A DNA stretch of 40,857 nucleotides from an uncultured Collinsella sp. GTDB taxonomy: Bacteria > Actinomycetota > Coriobacteriia > Coriobacteriales > Coriobacteriaceae. Each line of letters opens with the position of its first letter. Position 1 is the first letter of the stretch. The translations under genes were made by a program, and so were the position numbers. This document shows, one piece after another, positions 1 through 8,029 of this stretch. The notes beneath the pieces are model-generated. The model made no database searches. It saw only the letters and a program-made list of their open reading frames with translations, and was not told the origin of the DNA. The stretch spans positions 1-40,857 of the forward strand of contig CABSLA010000013.1 in assembly GCA_902478545.1 (NCBI GenBank). Direction: 5' to 3'.

Positions 1-774
1 AGTCGTAGCATACTGGACGGGCGCGTCGGCGGCGGTTGCAGACTCGGCGGTCGCCGCAGCATCCCGAGCGGCTGCAGCTGCGGCTGCGGCCTTCTCTGCC
101 TCGACGAAGGCCTTGGGCTTGCGACCGCGACGGTGCGGGCGCAAAGCCGGATCGACAACGGGAACTTCGCTGGCCTCGACAGGCGCAGCGGACTCAGCAG
201 GCGATGCGCCCTCCCCTGCCGCGGAACGGACCGAAGCCTCGGTGAGCTCAGGGGTTACCTGATCGGCAACCTGCTCGGCCTTAGCAGCCGTGCGTCGGCG
301 TGTGCGCGGTACCGGCTTCTCGGTCGGCTGGTCGGCGGCAGGCGTCTCAGGCACAGACGGAGCTGCAAGCTCGGTCAGAGCCGCGGCCTCACGCTCGGCA
401 GCACGACGGCGGGCGCGCACCACCTGAGCCTCGCTAATCTGCGCCAACGCACGTGCCTGCGCGACCTCATCGGAAATCGGCGCCGAGGAGTCAGCTACAA
501 CGGTGCGCTTGGCGCGTGTCGTGCGCGTAGTACGGCGCTTGGGCTTGGTGACCTCCTCGCCGTCAGCGGCAGGCTTGGCCGCGCGGCGCGTGCGCTTGGG
601 CTTTGCCGGAACAGCCTCCTCACCAGTTGCAGGAACGGCCTTCTCAGCCGTTGCAGGCGTAGGCGTCTCAGGAGCCGAGGCTTGCGCGGGCGCCGCGACC
701 TGGTCCGACGCAACCGGTGCAGCGGGAGCGGCTTGCGTCGTCGTTATTTCGTTTTCTTGCTGTTGATCAGACAC
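1..774 (-). CDS. N-terminal part of an Ala/Pro/Arg-rich basic protein, possibly the N-terminal extension of transcription terminator Rho (partial)
   Basis: An open frame of 258 codons runs off the left window edge. It starts at a GTG (774-772), and an in-frame TGA four codons upstream limits the start. The visible part is low complexity: a Gln/Ala/Pro-rich start, then basic clusters (KPKRTRRAAK, KPKRRTTRTTRAKR, RRRRTAAKAE-like segments), and near the edge RPHRRGRKPKAFVEAEKA followed by an Ala run. No folded domain is visible. Actinobacterial Rho proteins carry such Arg/Ala-rich N-terminal extensions ahead of the RNA-binding domain, which is why Rho is suggested; the diagnostic P-loop would lie outside the window. 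Alternatives are another nucleic-acid-binding protein or a histone-like tail. The plus-strand frames over this stretch are antisense shadows. Confidence 0.6.
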   Translation of the reverse strand, partial: MSDQQQENEITTTQAAPAAPVASDQVAAPAQASAPETPTPATAEKAVPATGEEAVPAKPKRTRRAAKPAADGEEVTKPKRRTTRTTRAKRTVVADSSAPISDEVAQARALAQISEAQVVRARRRAAEREAAALTELAAPSVPETPAADQPTEKPVPRTRRRTAAKAEQVADQVTPELTEASVRSAAGEGASPAESAAPVEASEVPVVDPALRPHRRGRKPKAFVEAEKAAAAAAAARDAAATAESATAADAPVQYATT

Positions 775-950
775 AGTGTTTGCTCAACTTTCTTTTCAAG
801 CCCTGTGATCACATGCTCCCTGCATAAACCTTCAGGGCGGCTAAACAGTCTAGCTCCGTCAAATACCGACGGACATCATTGATCTGTATCAAGATATTTG
901 CGTCATATACGCAGCGTTAGTGTAACACAACCGCAACCACCTGCAACTTA

Positions 951-982
951 GTCATTGGGGACGTTCTTAAACGACTAGTCAA
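951..982. repeat. Copy of a 'GTCATTGGGGACGTT' intergenic element
   Basis: The sequence TTAGTCATTGGGGACGTTC, followed by TTAAACGACTAGTC, reappears near 20691-20748, where two tandem units read TAGTCATTGGGGACGTTT and TAGTCATTGGGAACACTC. This is a short interspersed element of unknown role. The copy here is followed by an inverted GGAGTG/CACTCC-rich stretch. Confidence 0.6.
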
Positions 983-1100
983 AAGGGGCACTCCTCCTCA
1001 AAAGCGCCTGAAATGTCACGTCAGAGGAGTGAAACCGTGACATCCGGAATGGCCGAGCCACGAATCGCGCCCATCTACTACGTTTACCCACGGGCCCCTG

Positions 1101-1171
1101 ACCATACCCTTGTTTTTTCAAAAACAACGAGTCTGCTACCTGCGCTTTTAATATCGTACATTTCGGCATGG
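1101..1171. repeat. Diverged 71-bp repeat, copy A
   Basis: This starts with ACCATACCCT and ends with CATGG, and aligns without gaps to 1327-1397. By hand count 48 of 71 positions agree, including the shared core GCTACCTGCG/TCTACCTGCG. Both copies can be read on the minus strand as a GCAGGTA...TTGTTT...TGAAAA...GGGTATGGT unit. Likely a decayed intergenic repeat. Confidence 0.6.
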
Positions 1172-1326
1172 TTCGGGATATGCGTCCAAACGTAGGAGAT
1201 GAGCCCAATTCGTGGCGGACGGTATCCCACCACCCCTCCACGAGACAAAAATGATCCGTTTCCCCCGTCCCCAAGGGACGGTTTTCAAAACTATGCCGGA
1301 TTACGGGGCCAGAATGCTGCAAGCCA

Positions 1327-1397
1327 ACCATACCCTGCATTTTCAAGAAACAATAAGCCATCTACCTGCGGGTTTAATTTTGCTATTGGCACCATGG
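1327..1397. repeat. Diverged 71-bp repeat, copy B
   Basis: Partner of copy A at 1101-1171, with the same length, orientation and ends (ACCATACCCT...CATGG). About two thirds of the positions are identical. No gene is supported over it. Confidence 0.6.
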
Positions 1398-1483
1398 TCG
1401 CCAGTTGGCGATTCAGCCCCGTAAACCGGTATAGTTGCGATTTGGTAGCATTTCCCGGCAAACCAAATAGTCTCACCAAACGC

Positions 1484-1517
1484 AAAAAGCCCGACCTCCG
1501 TGGGTGATCGGGCTTTC
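1484..1517 (-). terminator. Rho-independent terminator of argS
   Basis: On the minus strand, GAAAGCCCGATC pairs with GGTCGGGCTTTTT across a short loop and ends in a T tract. It lies 45 bases after the argS stop codon. Confidence 0.85.
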
Positions 1518-1561
1518 AAGGCTCAGTTAAACCAAACCTGCGCGGTCAAATGACCCGTAGC

Positions 1562-3415
1562 TTACATCTGCTCGGGAGCGGAGACACCAACAAGGGTGAG
1601 CACCAGGGCGAGCGTCACGCGGACGGCGTCGCAAGCGGCCAGACGGGCGCGCGAAAGCTCGGGGTCGACGGGACGGCCCTCGCTCGGCAGAACCTGGCAG
1701 GCAGCGTAGAAGCTGTGGAAGTCGCCGGCGAGTTCCTCGGCAAAGTGCGTCAGACGGAACGGGGCGCGGTCGCGAGCGCAGCTGGCGATGAGGTCGGTGA
1801 GCTCGTTGAGCTTACGCGAAAGGGCGAGCTCGGTCGGGTCGGTCAGCAGCGAGTAATCGACGTTCTCACCGATGGCCTTGGCGGCGACGGCCTTCATGCC
1901 CATCTCGTCAGCCTGCTCGGGCGTAACGTCAGCGGCACGACGCAGGATGGAGCACACGCGGGCGTGAGCGTACTGCACGTAATAGACCGGGTTGGAGTTG
2001 TCGCGCTTCTTGACGGCCTCGATATCGAAGTCGACCATCTGGTTGGAGCTCTTGGAGATGAGCGTGTAACGAGCGGCGTCGGAGCCAACCTCGTCGACGA
2101 GCTCCTGCAGGGTCACCATGGTGCCCTTGCGCTTGGACATACGGACGGGCTTGCCGTTACGCAGCAGGTTGACGAGCTGGCCCAGCAGAACCTCGAACTT
2201 GCCGGGGTAACCCAAGGCATCGCAGACGCAGCGGACGCGCTCGATGTAGCCGTGGTGGTCGGCGCCCCAGATGTCGATGACGTGGTCGACGCGCTGGAAC
2301 TTATCCCAGTGATAGGCGACGTCGGAGGCAAAGTAGGTGTACTCGCCGTCGGACTTGATCAGCACGCGGTCCTTGTCGTCGCCCAGGTCGGTGGAGCGGA
2401 ACCACAGGGCGCCGTCCTTGGTGTAGAGGTAGCCCATCTTGTCGAGCTTCTCAAAGGCGCGGTCGACGGCGGAGGTGCCGGCGGTCTCACCCTCGGTGTC
2501 CTTCACATACAGCGAGCGCTCGGAGAACCAACGATCGAAGTCGCAGTTAACGGCATGGCAAAGGTCGCGCATGTTGTCGACCATCTTTACATAGCCGCGC
2601 TCGCGGAAGCTCTCCATGCGCTCCTGCGGATCGGCGTTGACCCACTTATCGCCGTCGGTGCGCCAGAACTCGGCGGCCTCGTCGATGATGTAGTCGCCGC
2701 CGTAGGAGTCCTTGCCCAGAGTCTCGGCAAAGTTGTCCTGATACGGATGGGCCTCGGGATGCTCGTCGTTCTCATCGGCAACAAAGGCGTCGCGGTCGGC
2801 GATCAGCAGCTTGTGAGCCTCGTCGATATCCACGCCCTGCTTGGCGATGATGTCGGCAAGCTGCATATAGCGCGTGCTGATGGAGTTGCCGAAGGTGTTC
2901 ATCTGAGAGCCGTGGTCGTTAATGTAGAACTCACGCTGGATATCGTAACCGGCGTGGTCCATCACACGGCAAAGGGAGTCGCCCAGAGCGGCCCAGCGGC
3001 CATGGCCGATGTGCATGGGGCCGACGGGGTTGGCGGAGACGAACTCGACCTGGGTCTTCAGGCCGCCACCGACGTTGGACTTAGCGAAGTCCATACCCTT
3101 CTCGCGAGCCTCGCCAAAGATGGCATTCTTGACGGCAACGGAGAGGTAGAAGTTGATGAAGCCGGGGCCTGCGATCTCGACCTTCTCGATCGCGGGGTCC
3201 TCGGGCATATGGGCAACGATGGCCTCGGCGATCTTGCGCGGGGCGCAATGGGCCAGCTTGGCGGACTTCAGGGCCATGGTAGAGGTCCACTCGCCATGAG
3301 AAGTGTCAGCCGGTCGCTCGATAGCGCAATCGTCAAGTTCAAATGCAGAAAGGTCGCCGGCCTCCTGGGCCGCAGCAAGCGCAGCGCGTACCAGCTCTTC
3401 AATCTTCTCGGGCAT
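1562..3415 (-). CDS. argS: Arginyl-tRNA synthetase
   Basis: A class I aminoacyl-tRNA synthetase that charges tRNA-Arg with arginine using ATP, in the cytoplasm. The protein has 617 residues, within the usual range for ArgRS. It shows the N-terminal additional domain typical of ArgRS (about 1-110), the nucleotide-binding HIGH motif at 135-138 within SANPVGPMHIGHGRW, and the MSKRKG counterpart of KMSKS, which also fits ArgRS. The C-terminal DALR anticodon-binding domain begins near YYVQYAHARVCSILRR. The start is the ATG at 3415, preceded by a GGAGG ribosome binding site (GGAGGATCT); the open frame extends 43 codons further upstream without such a site. The gene has its own terminator at 1484-1517. 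The long plus-strand frame opposite it is a shadow. Confidence 0.97.
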   Translation of the reverse strand: MPEKIEELVRAALAAAQEAGDLSAFELDDCAIERPADTSHGEWTSTMALKSAKLAHCAPRKIAEAIVAHMPEDPAIEKVEIAGPGFINFYLSVAVKNAIFGEAREKGMDFAKSNVGGGLKTQVEFVSANPVGPMHIGHGRWAALGDSLCRVMDHAGYDIQREFYINDHGSQMNTFGNSISTRYMQLADIIAKQGVDIDEAHKLLIADRDAFVADENDEHPEAHPYQDNFAETLGKDSYGGDYIIDEAAEFWRTDGDKWVNADPQERMESFRERGYVKMVDNMRDLCHAVNCDFDRWFSERSLYVKDTEGETAGTSAVDRAFEKLDKMGYLYTKDGALWFRSTDLGDDKDRVLIKSDGEYTYFASDVAYHWDKFQRVDHVIDIWGADHHGYIERVRCVCDALGYPGKFEVLLGQLVNLLRNGKPVRMSKRKGTMVTLQELVDEVGSDAARYTLISKSSNQMVDFDIEAVKKRDNSNPVYYVQYAHARVCSILRRAADVTPEQADEMGMKAVAAKAIGENVDYSLLTDPTELALSRKLNELTDLIASCARDRAPFRLTHFAEELAGDFHSFYAACQVLPSEGRPVDPELSRARLAACDAVRVTLALVLTLVGVSAPEQM

Positions 3416-3757
3416 AGATCCTCCTTGTGTTAAAGCCCCCGAGCTCTTGGTCACTCGTAGGGCAAAAGCCAGAGTTTGTAGCACTCTATCACAAGCGACG
3501 GGCACTGTCGCAGGGTAAAGCCAATCGATATTGCATATGCACAAAATTGACTACAGCTTGCATGGAGTCACTCAAAGATGCCAGTCTGCCTGCAGATTAT
3601 GCAGGCGTTGAAAATGCATAAAGGTGTGAATGAGCTGCGCCTGTTATCGAATACTCTTACCTATCGGAGTTGTGTGCTTTTCCTGCATAAAGTAAGGGTT
3701 TGCGCACGTCAGCGTGTTATTCTAGACATACGTAAATTCGTATAAGTTGGAGGTAGC
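3416..3757. other. Divergent promoter region between argS and the CarD-like gene
   Basis: About 340 bases without a gene. It is richer in A/T than its surroundings and contains several TGCAT/ATGCA half-sites (near 3534, 3558, 3600, 3615 and 3684). These resemble the half-sites of actinobacterial arginine-repressor boxes but do not form a clean palindrome here. A candidate promoter for the rightward gene is listed separately. No ncRNA was recognised. Confidence 0.4.
3700..3728 (+). promoter_or_regulatory. Candidate promoter of the CarD-like gene
   Basis: TTGCGC, a 17-base spacer, then TAGACA, about 29 bases upstream of the ATG at 3758. A GGAGG ribosome binding site sits at about 3749-3753. 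A match to sigma-70-like consensus only; no experimental support. Confidence 0.4.
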
Positions 3758-4243
3758 ATGTTCTCAATCGGTCAACACGTCATTCATCCGGGTCAGGGAG
3801 TCTGCACCGTCGTCGGTTTTAGGGACGACACACCGCAGCCCATGCTACTGCTCGAGACCAAGCAGGGACATGCGCAGACGATCCTCATGTACCCCGTGGC
3901 GCAGGCCGACCGTTTGCACGCCGCCATCTCGCAGCAAGATGCCGAGCACCTGCTGAGCCACTATGACGAGCTGGAGTGCGACACTTTTACCGAGCGCAAC
4001 AGTTCACTTGAGGAGACGCACTTTAAGCAGCAGCTCAAGCTGGGCGCGCCCGAGACGGTCCGCGTGGCAAAGACCATGATGCACCGCATTCGCCAGGCCG
4101 AGGAAGCTGATAAAAAACCCAGCTCCTACTACATGCGCGTACTCAAGGAGGCCAAACGCCGCTCCATCGAGGAGTTCGCCGTGGCCTTGGGCGTCACCGA
4201 GGAGGCCGCCGAAGCCCGCCTAGCCCAAGCCGCCCTCAACTAA
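3758..4243 (+). CDS. CarD-like / TRCF RNA-polymerase-interacting-domain transcription regulator
   Basis: A protein of 161 residues, the normal length for CarD family members. The N-terminal FSIGQHVIHPGQGVCTVVGF is the typical opening of the CarD/TRCF Tudor-like domain that binds the RNA polymerase beta subunit (about 1-65). The rest is predicted helical and basic (for example KPSSYYMRVLKEAKRRS near 125-140), matching the DNA-binding half that stabilises open promoter complexes in other actinobacteria. It starts at an ATG with GGAGG eight bases upstream. The gene stands alone between divergent argS and an HD-domain gene, and ends 12 bases before a palindromic terminator element. Family assignment is strong; the genes it controls cannot be read from sequence. 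Confidence 0.9.
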   Translation: MFSIGQHVIHPGQGVCTVVGFRDDTPQPMLLLETKQGHAQTILMYPVAQADRLHAAISQQDAEHLLSHYDELECDTFTERNSSLEETHFKQQLKLGAPETVRVAKTMMHRIRQAEEADKKPSSYYMRVLKEAKRRSIEEFAVALGVTEEAAEARLAQAALN

Positions 4244-4255
4244 CCCATCCGCGCC

Positions 4256-4297
4256 AAAAACCACCACAAAGGGGACAGGCACCTTTGTGGTGGTTTT
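4256..4297. repeat. Palindromic CCACCACAAAGG terminator-like element, copy 1
   Basis: The CCACCACAAAGG arm pairs with CCTTTGTGGTGG across a short GGACAGGCA-type loop, flanked by A and T tracts on either side. It starts 12 bases after the CarD-like stop codon. Because the tracts are on both sides it could terminate transcription in both directions. Seven copies occur in this window. Confidence 0.9.
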
Positions 4298-4351
4298 CGT
4301 GTTCTAGTAGTATTCATTCTTATCGATACCCACGAGCACAAGGAGTCTGTT

Positions 4352-4951
4352 ATGTCAGAGCCGCTTACCGCCGGAATCACCCGCGACCGCGCGTTCGAAC
4401 TGCTCAACGAGCACAACAAGGACCCGTTCCACATCACCCATGGCGAGACGGTCGAGGGCACTATGCGCTACTTTGCGCGCGAGTTCGACCCCGAGAACGA
4501 GGAGTTTTGGGGCACCGTCGGTCTGCTGCACGACCTGGATTGGGAGGAGCATGAGGACGACCCCATGAACCACACCATCTATGCTGCCGAGATTCTTGAG
4601 GGCGAAGGTGCGTCTCCCGAGCTCATTCGCGCCATCCAGACGCACACGTCCGACTTCAACACCTCGCTGCCCAAACCCGAGCTGCAGATGGAAAAGATCC
4701 TGTTTGCCTGCGATGAGCTCACCGGCCTGATCGGCGCTGCAGTCATCATGCGTCCGAGCAAAAGCGTCATGGACTTTACGACCAAGTCGCTCAAGAAGAA
4801 GTTCAAGGACAAGCGCTTTGCCGCTGGCTGTTCGCGCGACGTGATTACGCAGGGCGCCGAGATGCTGGGTTGGGAGCTACCCGAACTCTTTGACCGCACC
4901 ATCGCGGCCATGCAGTCCTTCGCCCCCGACCGCGATACCTTCCAGGCCTAA
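4352..4951 (+). CDS. HD-domain protein (putative metal-dependent phosphohydrolase)
   Basis: A protein of 199 residues of the HD superfamily. The candidate metal ligands are H27/H30 (in FHITHGE), the H60-D61 pair in LLHDLDWEEH, H74 (DPMNHTIYAAE) and H97 within IQTHTSDF, with a further Asp in the FACDELTGLIGA segment near 125. The order H...HD...H...D is that of HDIG-type domains. Substrate is unknown; relatives hydrolyse nucleotides or other phosphate esters. The start ATG has AAGGAG about nine bases upstream. The gene follows a CarD-like gene but is separated from it by a terminator element, so it is probably its own transcription unit. Confidence 0.85.
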   Translation: MSEPLTAGITRDRAFELLNEHNKDPFHITHGETVEGTMRYFAREFDPENEEFWGTVGLLHDLDWEEHEDDPMNHTIYAAEILEGEGASPELIRAIQTHTSDFNTSLPKPELQMEKILFACDELTGLIGAAVIMRPSKSVMDFTTKSLKKKFKDKRFAAGCSRDVITQGAEMLGWELPELFDRTIAAMQSFAPDRDTFQA

Positions 4952-4966
4952 CCGCCCACGCCACCT

Positions 4967-5007
4967 AAAACCACCACAAAGGGGAAAGGCACCTTTGTGG
5001 CGGTTTT
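4967..5007. repeat. Palindromic CCACCACAAAGG element, copy 2
   Basis: Same family as 4256-4297, with one arm change (GTGGCGG instead of GTGGTGG). It lies between the ends of the HD-domain gene (plus) and proA (minus), 14 bases from the proA stop, so it probably terminates both. Confidence 0.9.
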
Positions 5008-5021
5008 CGTTTACGAGGGGT

Positions 5022-6308
5022 TTAGGGGCGGACCTGGCCGGTGCCGCGGAGCTTGTATTTGTAGGTGGTGAGGGCCTCGGCGGCAAAGGGGCCACGGGCG
5101 TGGAGTTTTTGGGTCGAGATGCCGATCTCGGCGCCCAGGCCAAACTCGCCGCCGTCAGTGAAGCGAGTGCTGGCGTTGGAGTACACGGCCGAGGCATCGA
5201 CCGCATCAAGGAAGCGCTCGCAAGCATCCGTGTCCTCGGCAACGACGGCCTCGGAGTGCATGGTGCCGTAGCGGTTGATGTGCTCGATGGCCTCGTCCTC
5301 GCTAGCCACGACCTTCACACTCATCTCGAGCGCCAGGTACTCGCGACCCCAGTCCTCCTCAGTCGCGGCGACGTAGTCATCGCCCTCTACAAAGCCGGCG
5401 TCGGCGCACGCGGCGCACGTGGCCTCGTCGCCGTGAATGAGCACGCCGTGGTCGTGCAGCACGGCAACGACCGCAGGCAAAAACGCATCGGCCACAGCAC
5501 GGTCGACCAGCAGCGACTCGGCGGCATTGCACACGCCTACGCGCTGGGTCTTGGCATTGACGATAATGTTGAGCGCCTTATCAAAGTCGGCGGATTCATG
5601 CACGTAGATGTGGCAGTTGCCCGTGCCCGTCTCGATCACCGGAACGAGCGACTCGCGCACGCAGCGCTGAATCAGGCCTGCACCGCCGCGCGGAATGAGC
5701 ACGTCGACGATACCGCGGAGCTTCATGAGCTCGCCGGTGGCTTCGCGATCGGTGGACTCAATCATCGAGACGGCCTCGCGCGGGAAGCCCTTGGCCTCGA
5801 GCGCATCGGCCAGCAGCTCGGCGATCATGGCACACGAGTGATAGGCCAGCGAGCCGCCGCGCAGAATGCAGGCGTTGCCGGTACGGATGCAGATGCCTGC
5901 GGCGTCGGCCGTCACGTTGGGGCGCGCCTCGTAGACCATAGCGACCAGGCCCAGCGGCACACTCACACGGGTCAGGTCCACGCCGCTTGCAAGCACGCGG
6001 TGGTCGAGCACGCGGCCCACGGGATCGGGCAGCTCGGCAAGCTTTTCCAGGCCGGCGGCCATGCCCTCGACGCGCTCGGGCGTCAGCAGCAGGCGATCGA
6101 GCAGTCCGGCCGAGGTACCCGCATCGCGCGCGGCGGACATATCGAGCTCGTTGGCGGCGACAATGGAGTCGACACCGTTGCGCAGTGCTGCGGCCATGGC
6201 GCGCACGGCCTCCTGGCGCTGTTCATCGCTCGCCGTGGCAAGCGAGGCCGACGCTGCCTTGGCGGCAACGGCAAGATCGTGGACATACGTGGCTATATCG
6301 ACCGACAT
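5022..6308 (-). CDS. proA: Gamma-glutamyl phosphate reductase (glutamate-5-semialdehyde dehydrogenase)
   Basis: Second step of proline synthesis: NADPH-dependent reduction of glutamyl-5-phosphate to the semialdehyde that cyclises to pyrroline-5-carboxylate. The protein has 428 residues, normal for ProA. It shows the aldehyde dehydrogenase fold hallmarks: the NADP-binding segment GLVAMVYEARPNVTADAAG (120-138), IRTGNACILRGG (141-152), IPRGGAGLI (205-213), and catalytic Cys260 in TQRVGVCNAAES. The start ATG has GGAGAAAGG upstream. Its usual partner proB lies on the same strand 1.8 kb upstream but is separated by a hydrolase gene in the opposite direction, so the two are not one operon here. Confidence 0.96.
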   Translation of the reverse strand: MSVDIATYVHDLAVAAKAASASLATASDEQRQEAVRAMAAALRNGVDSIVAANELDMSAARDAGTSAGLLDRLLLTPERVEGMAAGLEKLAELPDPVGRVLDHRVLASGVDLTRVSVPLGLVAMVYEARPNVTADAAGICIRTGNACILRGGSLAYHSCAMIAELLADALEAKGFPREAVSMIESTDREATGELMKLRGIVDVLIPRGGAGLIQRCVRESLVPVIETGTGNCHIYVHESADFDKALNIIVNAKTQRVGVCNAAESLLVDRAVADAFLPAVVAVLHDHGVLIHGDEATCAACADAGFVEGDDYVAATEEDWGREYLALEMSVKVVASEDEAIEHINRYGTMHSEAVVAEDTDACERFLDAVDASAVYSNASTRFTDGGEFGLGAEIGISTQKLHARGPFAAEALTTYKYKLRGTGQVRP

Positions 6309-6420
6309 GGGCGGCCCTTTCTCCTAGAAGTTTGCAACCATGGTAGCCGATTTGCGCATGGCCTCGCCCGCGGCTGTAGAATTGGTCAACCCGAAACACC
6401 GCAACGAACGGAAGACTCAC

Positions 6421-7839
6421 ATGGCCCTCATCACTTCGTACCACGTCCCCGGCCTTTACGTCGAGGACCACAGCATCGACGTCCCCCTTGACTGGCGCGG
6501 CCTGGAGCCGATGCTCCTGGCCGTCGGCAGTACCATGCGCCGCGGCGCCATGCCGGCACCCATCGCCGGCGCGCCCGAGAGCATCAAGCTCTTCTACCGC
6601 GTGGTTAGCGCGCCCGACCGCATCAACGACGATCTGCCGCTGCTCCTGTTTTTGCAGGGCGGCCCCGGCGGCGAGAGCCCACGTCCGCTGTCGCCCACAA
6701 GCGACGGCTGGATCGAGGAGGCCGTCAAGCACTTCCGCGTGGTCCTTCCCGACCAGCGCGGCACCGGACGCAGTAGCTGCGTGGACGGACGCACGATCAA
6801 GGCACTGGGTGATCGCGCAACGGCCGCCGGCGCCGATACAGCACGCTCGCAGGCGGACTTCCTCAAGCGCCACCTCGCCAGCTCCATCGTGCGCGATTTT
6901 GAGTACCTGCGCCTAGTGGGCTTTGGCGGCAAGCCGTGGGTCACGCTCGGCCAAAGCTACGGCGGTTTTTTGACGCTGAGCTACCTGTCGCTCTTCCCCG
7001 AGGGCGTGGCGGCGAGCTTTACCTGCGGCGGCATCCCCCACGTACCGGCGAGCGCAAGCGAGGTCTACGCGCACACCTTCCCGCGCATGGCCGCCAAGAC
7101 GCAGCAGTATTATGACCGCTATCCCGCTGACGTCGAGCGCGTGGCAGCCCTGGCCGATGCGCTCGAGGCTCAGAAGCCCGTGCTGCCCGACGGCTCGCCG
7201 ATGACGGTCGAGCGCCTACAGCTCATGGGCAGCGACTTTGGCATGAAGCCGAGCTTTGAGCGCATGCATTGGACTATCGATCACGCTTTTGTTACTGGCG
7301 ACGGTACGCTGAGCTGCGGCTCCTCGGTATCCGACAGCTTTTTGATGCGCGCCTTCGAGCGCACCAACACACGCACGAACCCGCTGTACTGGACACTGCA
7401 GGAGTTTATCTACGCCGACGGCGACACCATGCCCATTCGCTGGGCCGCAGCAGAGGAGAAGGCCCGTCGTGCCGAGTTCGACACACTCGCGCGCCCGCTC
7501 ATGTTTACCGGCGAGGCCATGTTCCCGTGGATGTTCGAGCAGATGCCCGAGCTCAAGCCTTTCAAGCCCGCCATGGACCTGCTGATGGAAGACACCAGCT
7601 GGGACAAGATCTACGACCCGCAGCGACTGGCGTGCAACGAGGTGCCCCTGCAGGCCGCGGTGTATTTCGACGACATGTACGTGGATTCGGGCCTGCAGCT
7701 TGATGCGCTCAGCCGCGTGGGCAACTCGCATGCCTGGGTGACCAACGAGTTCGAGCACGACGGCCTGCACGGCAGTGTGGTATTCAAGCACCTCTTCGAC
7801 GAGGCCCTCAACCGCGGAGACCTGCGCCGAATCTTCTAG
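6421..7839 (+). CDS. Alpha/beta hydrolase, S33 family proline iminopeptidase-like
   Basis: A protein of 472 residues. It carries the oxyanion-loop motif QGGPGGESPRP (79-89), PDQRGTGRSS (110-119), the nucleophile elbow GQSYGG with Ser179 (177-182), and near the C-terminus a late Asp (FDDMYVDSG) and His (EFEHDGLHG) to complete the triad. HGGPG-type and GQSYGG motifs together are typical of S33 prolyl aminopeptidases, which release N-terminal proline from peptides. The long form resembles the larger proline-iminopeptidase subgroup. The start was set at the ATG with GGAAG upstream; an in-frame ATG 27 codons earlier lacks a site and would overlap the proA promoter. It sits between proA and proB, so a role in proline supply is plausible. 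Confidence 0.85.
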   Translation: MALITSYHVPGLYVEDHSIDVPLDWRGLEPMLLAVGSTMRRGAMPAPIAGAPESIKLFYRVVSAPDRINDDLPLLLFLQGGPGGESPRPLSPTSDGWIEEAVKHFRVVLPDQRGTGRSSCVDGRTIKALGDRATAAGADTARSQADFLKRHLASSIVRDFEYLRLVGFGGKPWVTLGQSYGGFLTLSYLSLFPEGVAASFTCGGIPHVPASASEVYAHTFPRMAAKTQQYYDRYPADVERVAALADALEAQKPVLPDGSPMTVERLQLMGSDFGMKPSFERMHWTIDHAFVTGDGTLSCGSSVSDSFLMRAFERTNTRTNPLYWTLQEFIYADGDTMPIRWAAAEEKARRAEFDTLARPLMFTGEAMFPWMFEQMPELKPFKPAMDLLMEDTSWDKIYDPQRLACNEVPLQAAVYFDDMYVDSGLQLDALSRVGNSHAWVTNEFEHDGLHGSVVFKHLFDEALNRGDLRRIF

Positions 7840-7840
7840 C

Positions 7841-7900
7841 AAAGGAGTGTCCCCACCTGCCGGCACAATAGGAACGTCCCCAACTGCCGGCAGTGGGACC
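7841..7900. repeat. 'Gtcccc...TGCCGGCA' palindromic element, copy 1
   Basis: Two CTGCCGGCA units flank a GGAACGTCCCC core, making an imperfect inverted repeat that begins just after the stop of the iminopeptidase-like gene. A better-preserved relative lies at 20770-20827. Confidence 0.6.
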
Positions 7901-7914
7901 CCGCCGCCTCAACG

Positions 7915-7982
7915 AGTTGTGGTGAAATAGGGACTGTTAAAGGCTTTAAAGCCGCCAAACCATCCCTATTTCACCGCAACTT
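7915..7982. repeat. Palindromic GTTGCGGTGAAATAGGGAC element, copy 1
   Basis: The AGTTGTGGTGAAATAGGGA arm pairs with TCCCTATTTCACCGCAACT. The apical part forms its own GGCTTTAAAGCC hairpin. Two more copies flank the accessory patch at 27188-27257 and 27455-27527, with different apical stems. Confidence 0.85.
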
Positions 7983-8029
7983 ACGATATGCCGGCGTTAC
8001 GGCCATCGCAGGTAGAGGACGGAAAGCGA

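Larger units (their letters stand above)
775..1483. other. Gene-free region with decayed repeats between two minus-strand genes
   Basis: About 700 bases with no convincing gene. Coding-looking frames here (for example minus 975-1361 and minus 1291-1485) run through repeats, lack ribosome binding sites and show no family. The stretch holds a short TAGTCATTGGGGACG-type element (about 951-982), two diverged 71-bp repeat copies (1101-1171 and 1327-1397) and a small GGGACGG hairpin (CCGTCCC, CAA loop, near 1266-1282). The part nearest 775-950 should carry the promoter of the Ala/Arg-rich protein gene, but no clear -35/-10 pair was identified. Confidence 0.6.

Noticed and set aside
133..882. 249-codon plus-strand frame at the left edge
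   Set aside because: Antisense of the Ala/Pro/Arg-rich protein; its Leu/Arg/Gly composition is a by-product of GCN and CGN codons on the other strand.
975..1485. Two minus-strand frames (128 and 64 codons) in the gene-free region
   Set aside because: They run through the 71-bp repeats and share peptide likeness only for that reason. No ribosome binding site or family was found.
1550..3433. 627-codon open frame on the plus strand opposite argS
   Set aside because: It is the antisense shadow of a clear ArgRS. The translation is low-complexity Val/Gly/Leu/His-rich with no domain; such frames are expected opposite GC-rich genes.
3534..3690. Arginine-repressor boxes upstream of argS
   Set aside because: Only scattered TGCAT half-sites are seen, none forming a properly spaced palindrome.
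4890..6491. 533-codon plus-strand frame opposite proA
   Set aside because: Antisense of proA, with composition biased to His/Gly/Ala/Arg and no ribosome binding site.
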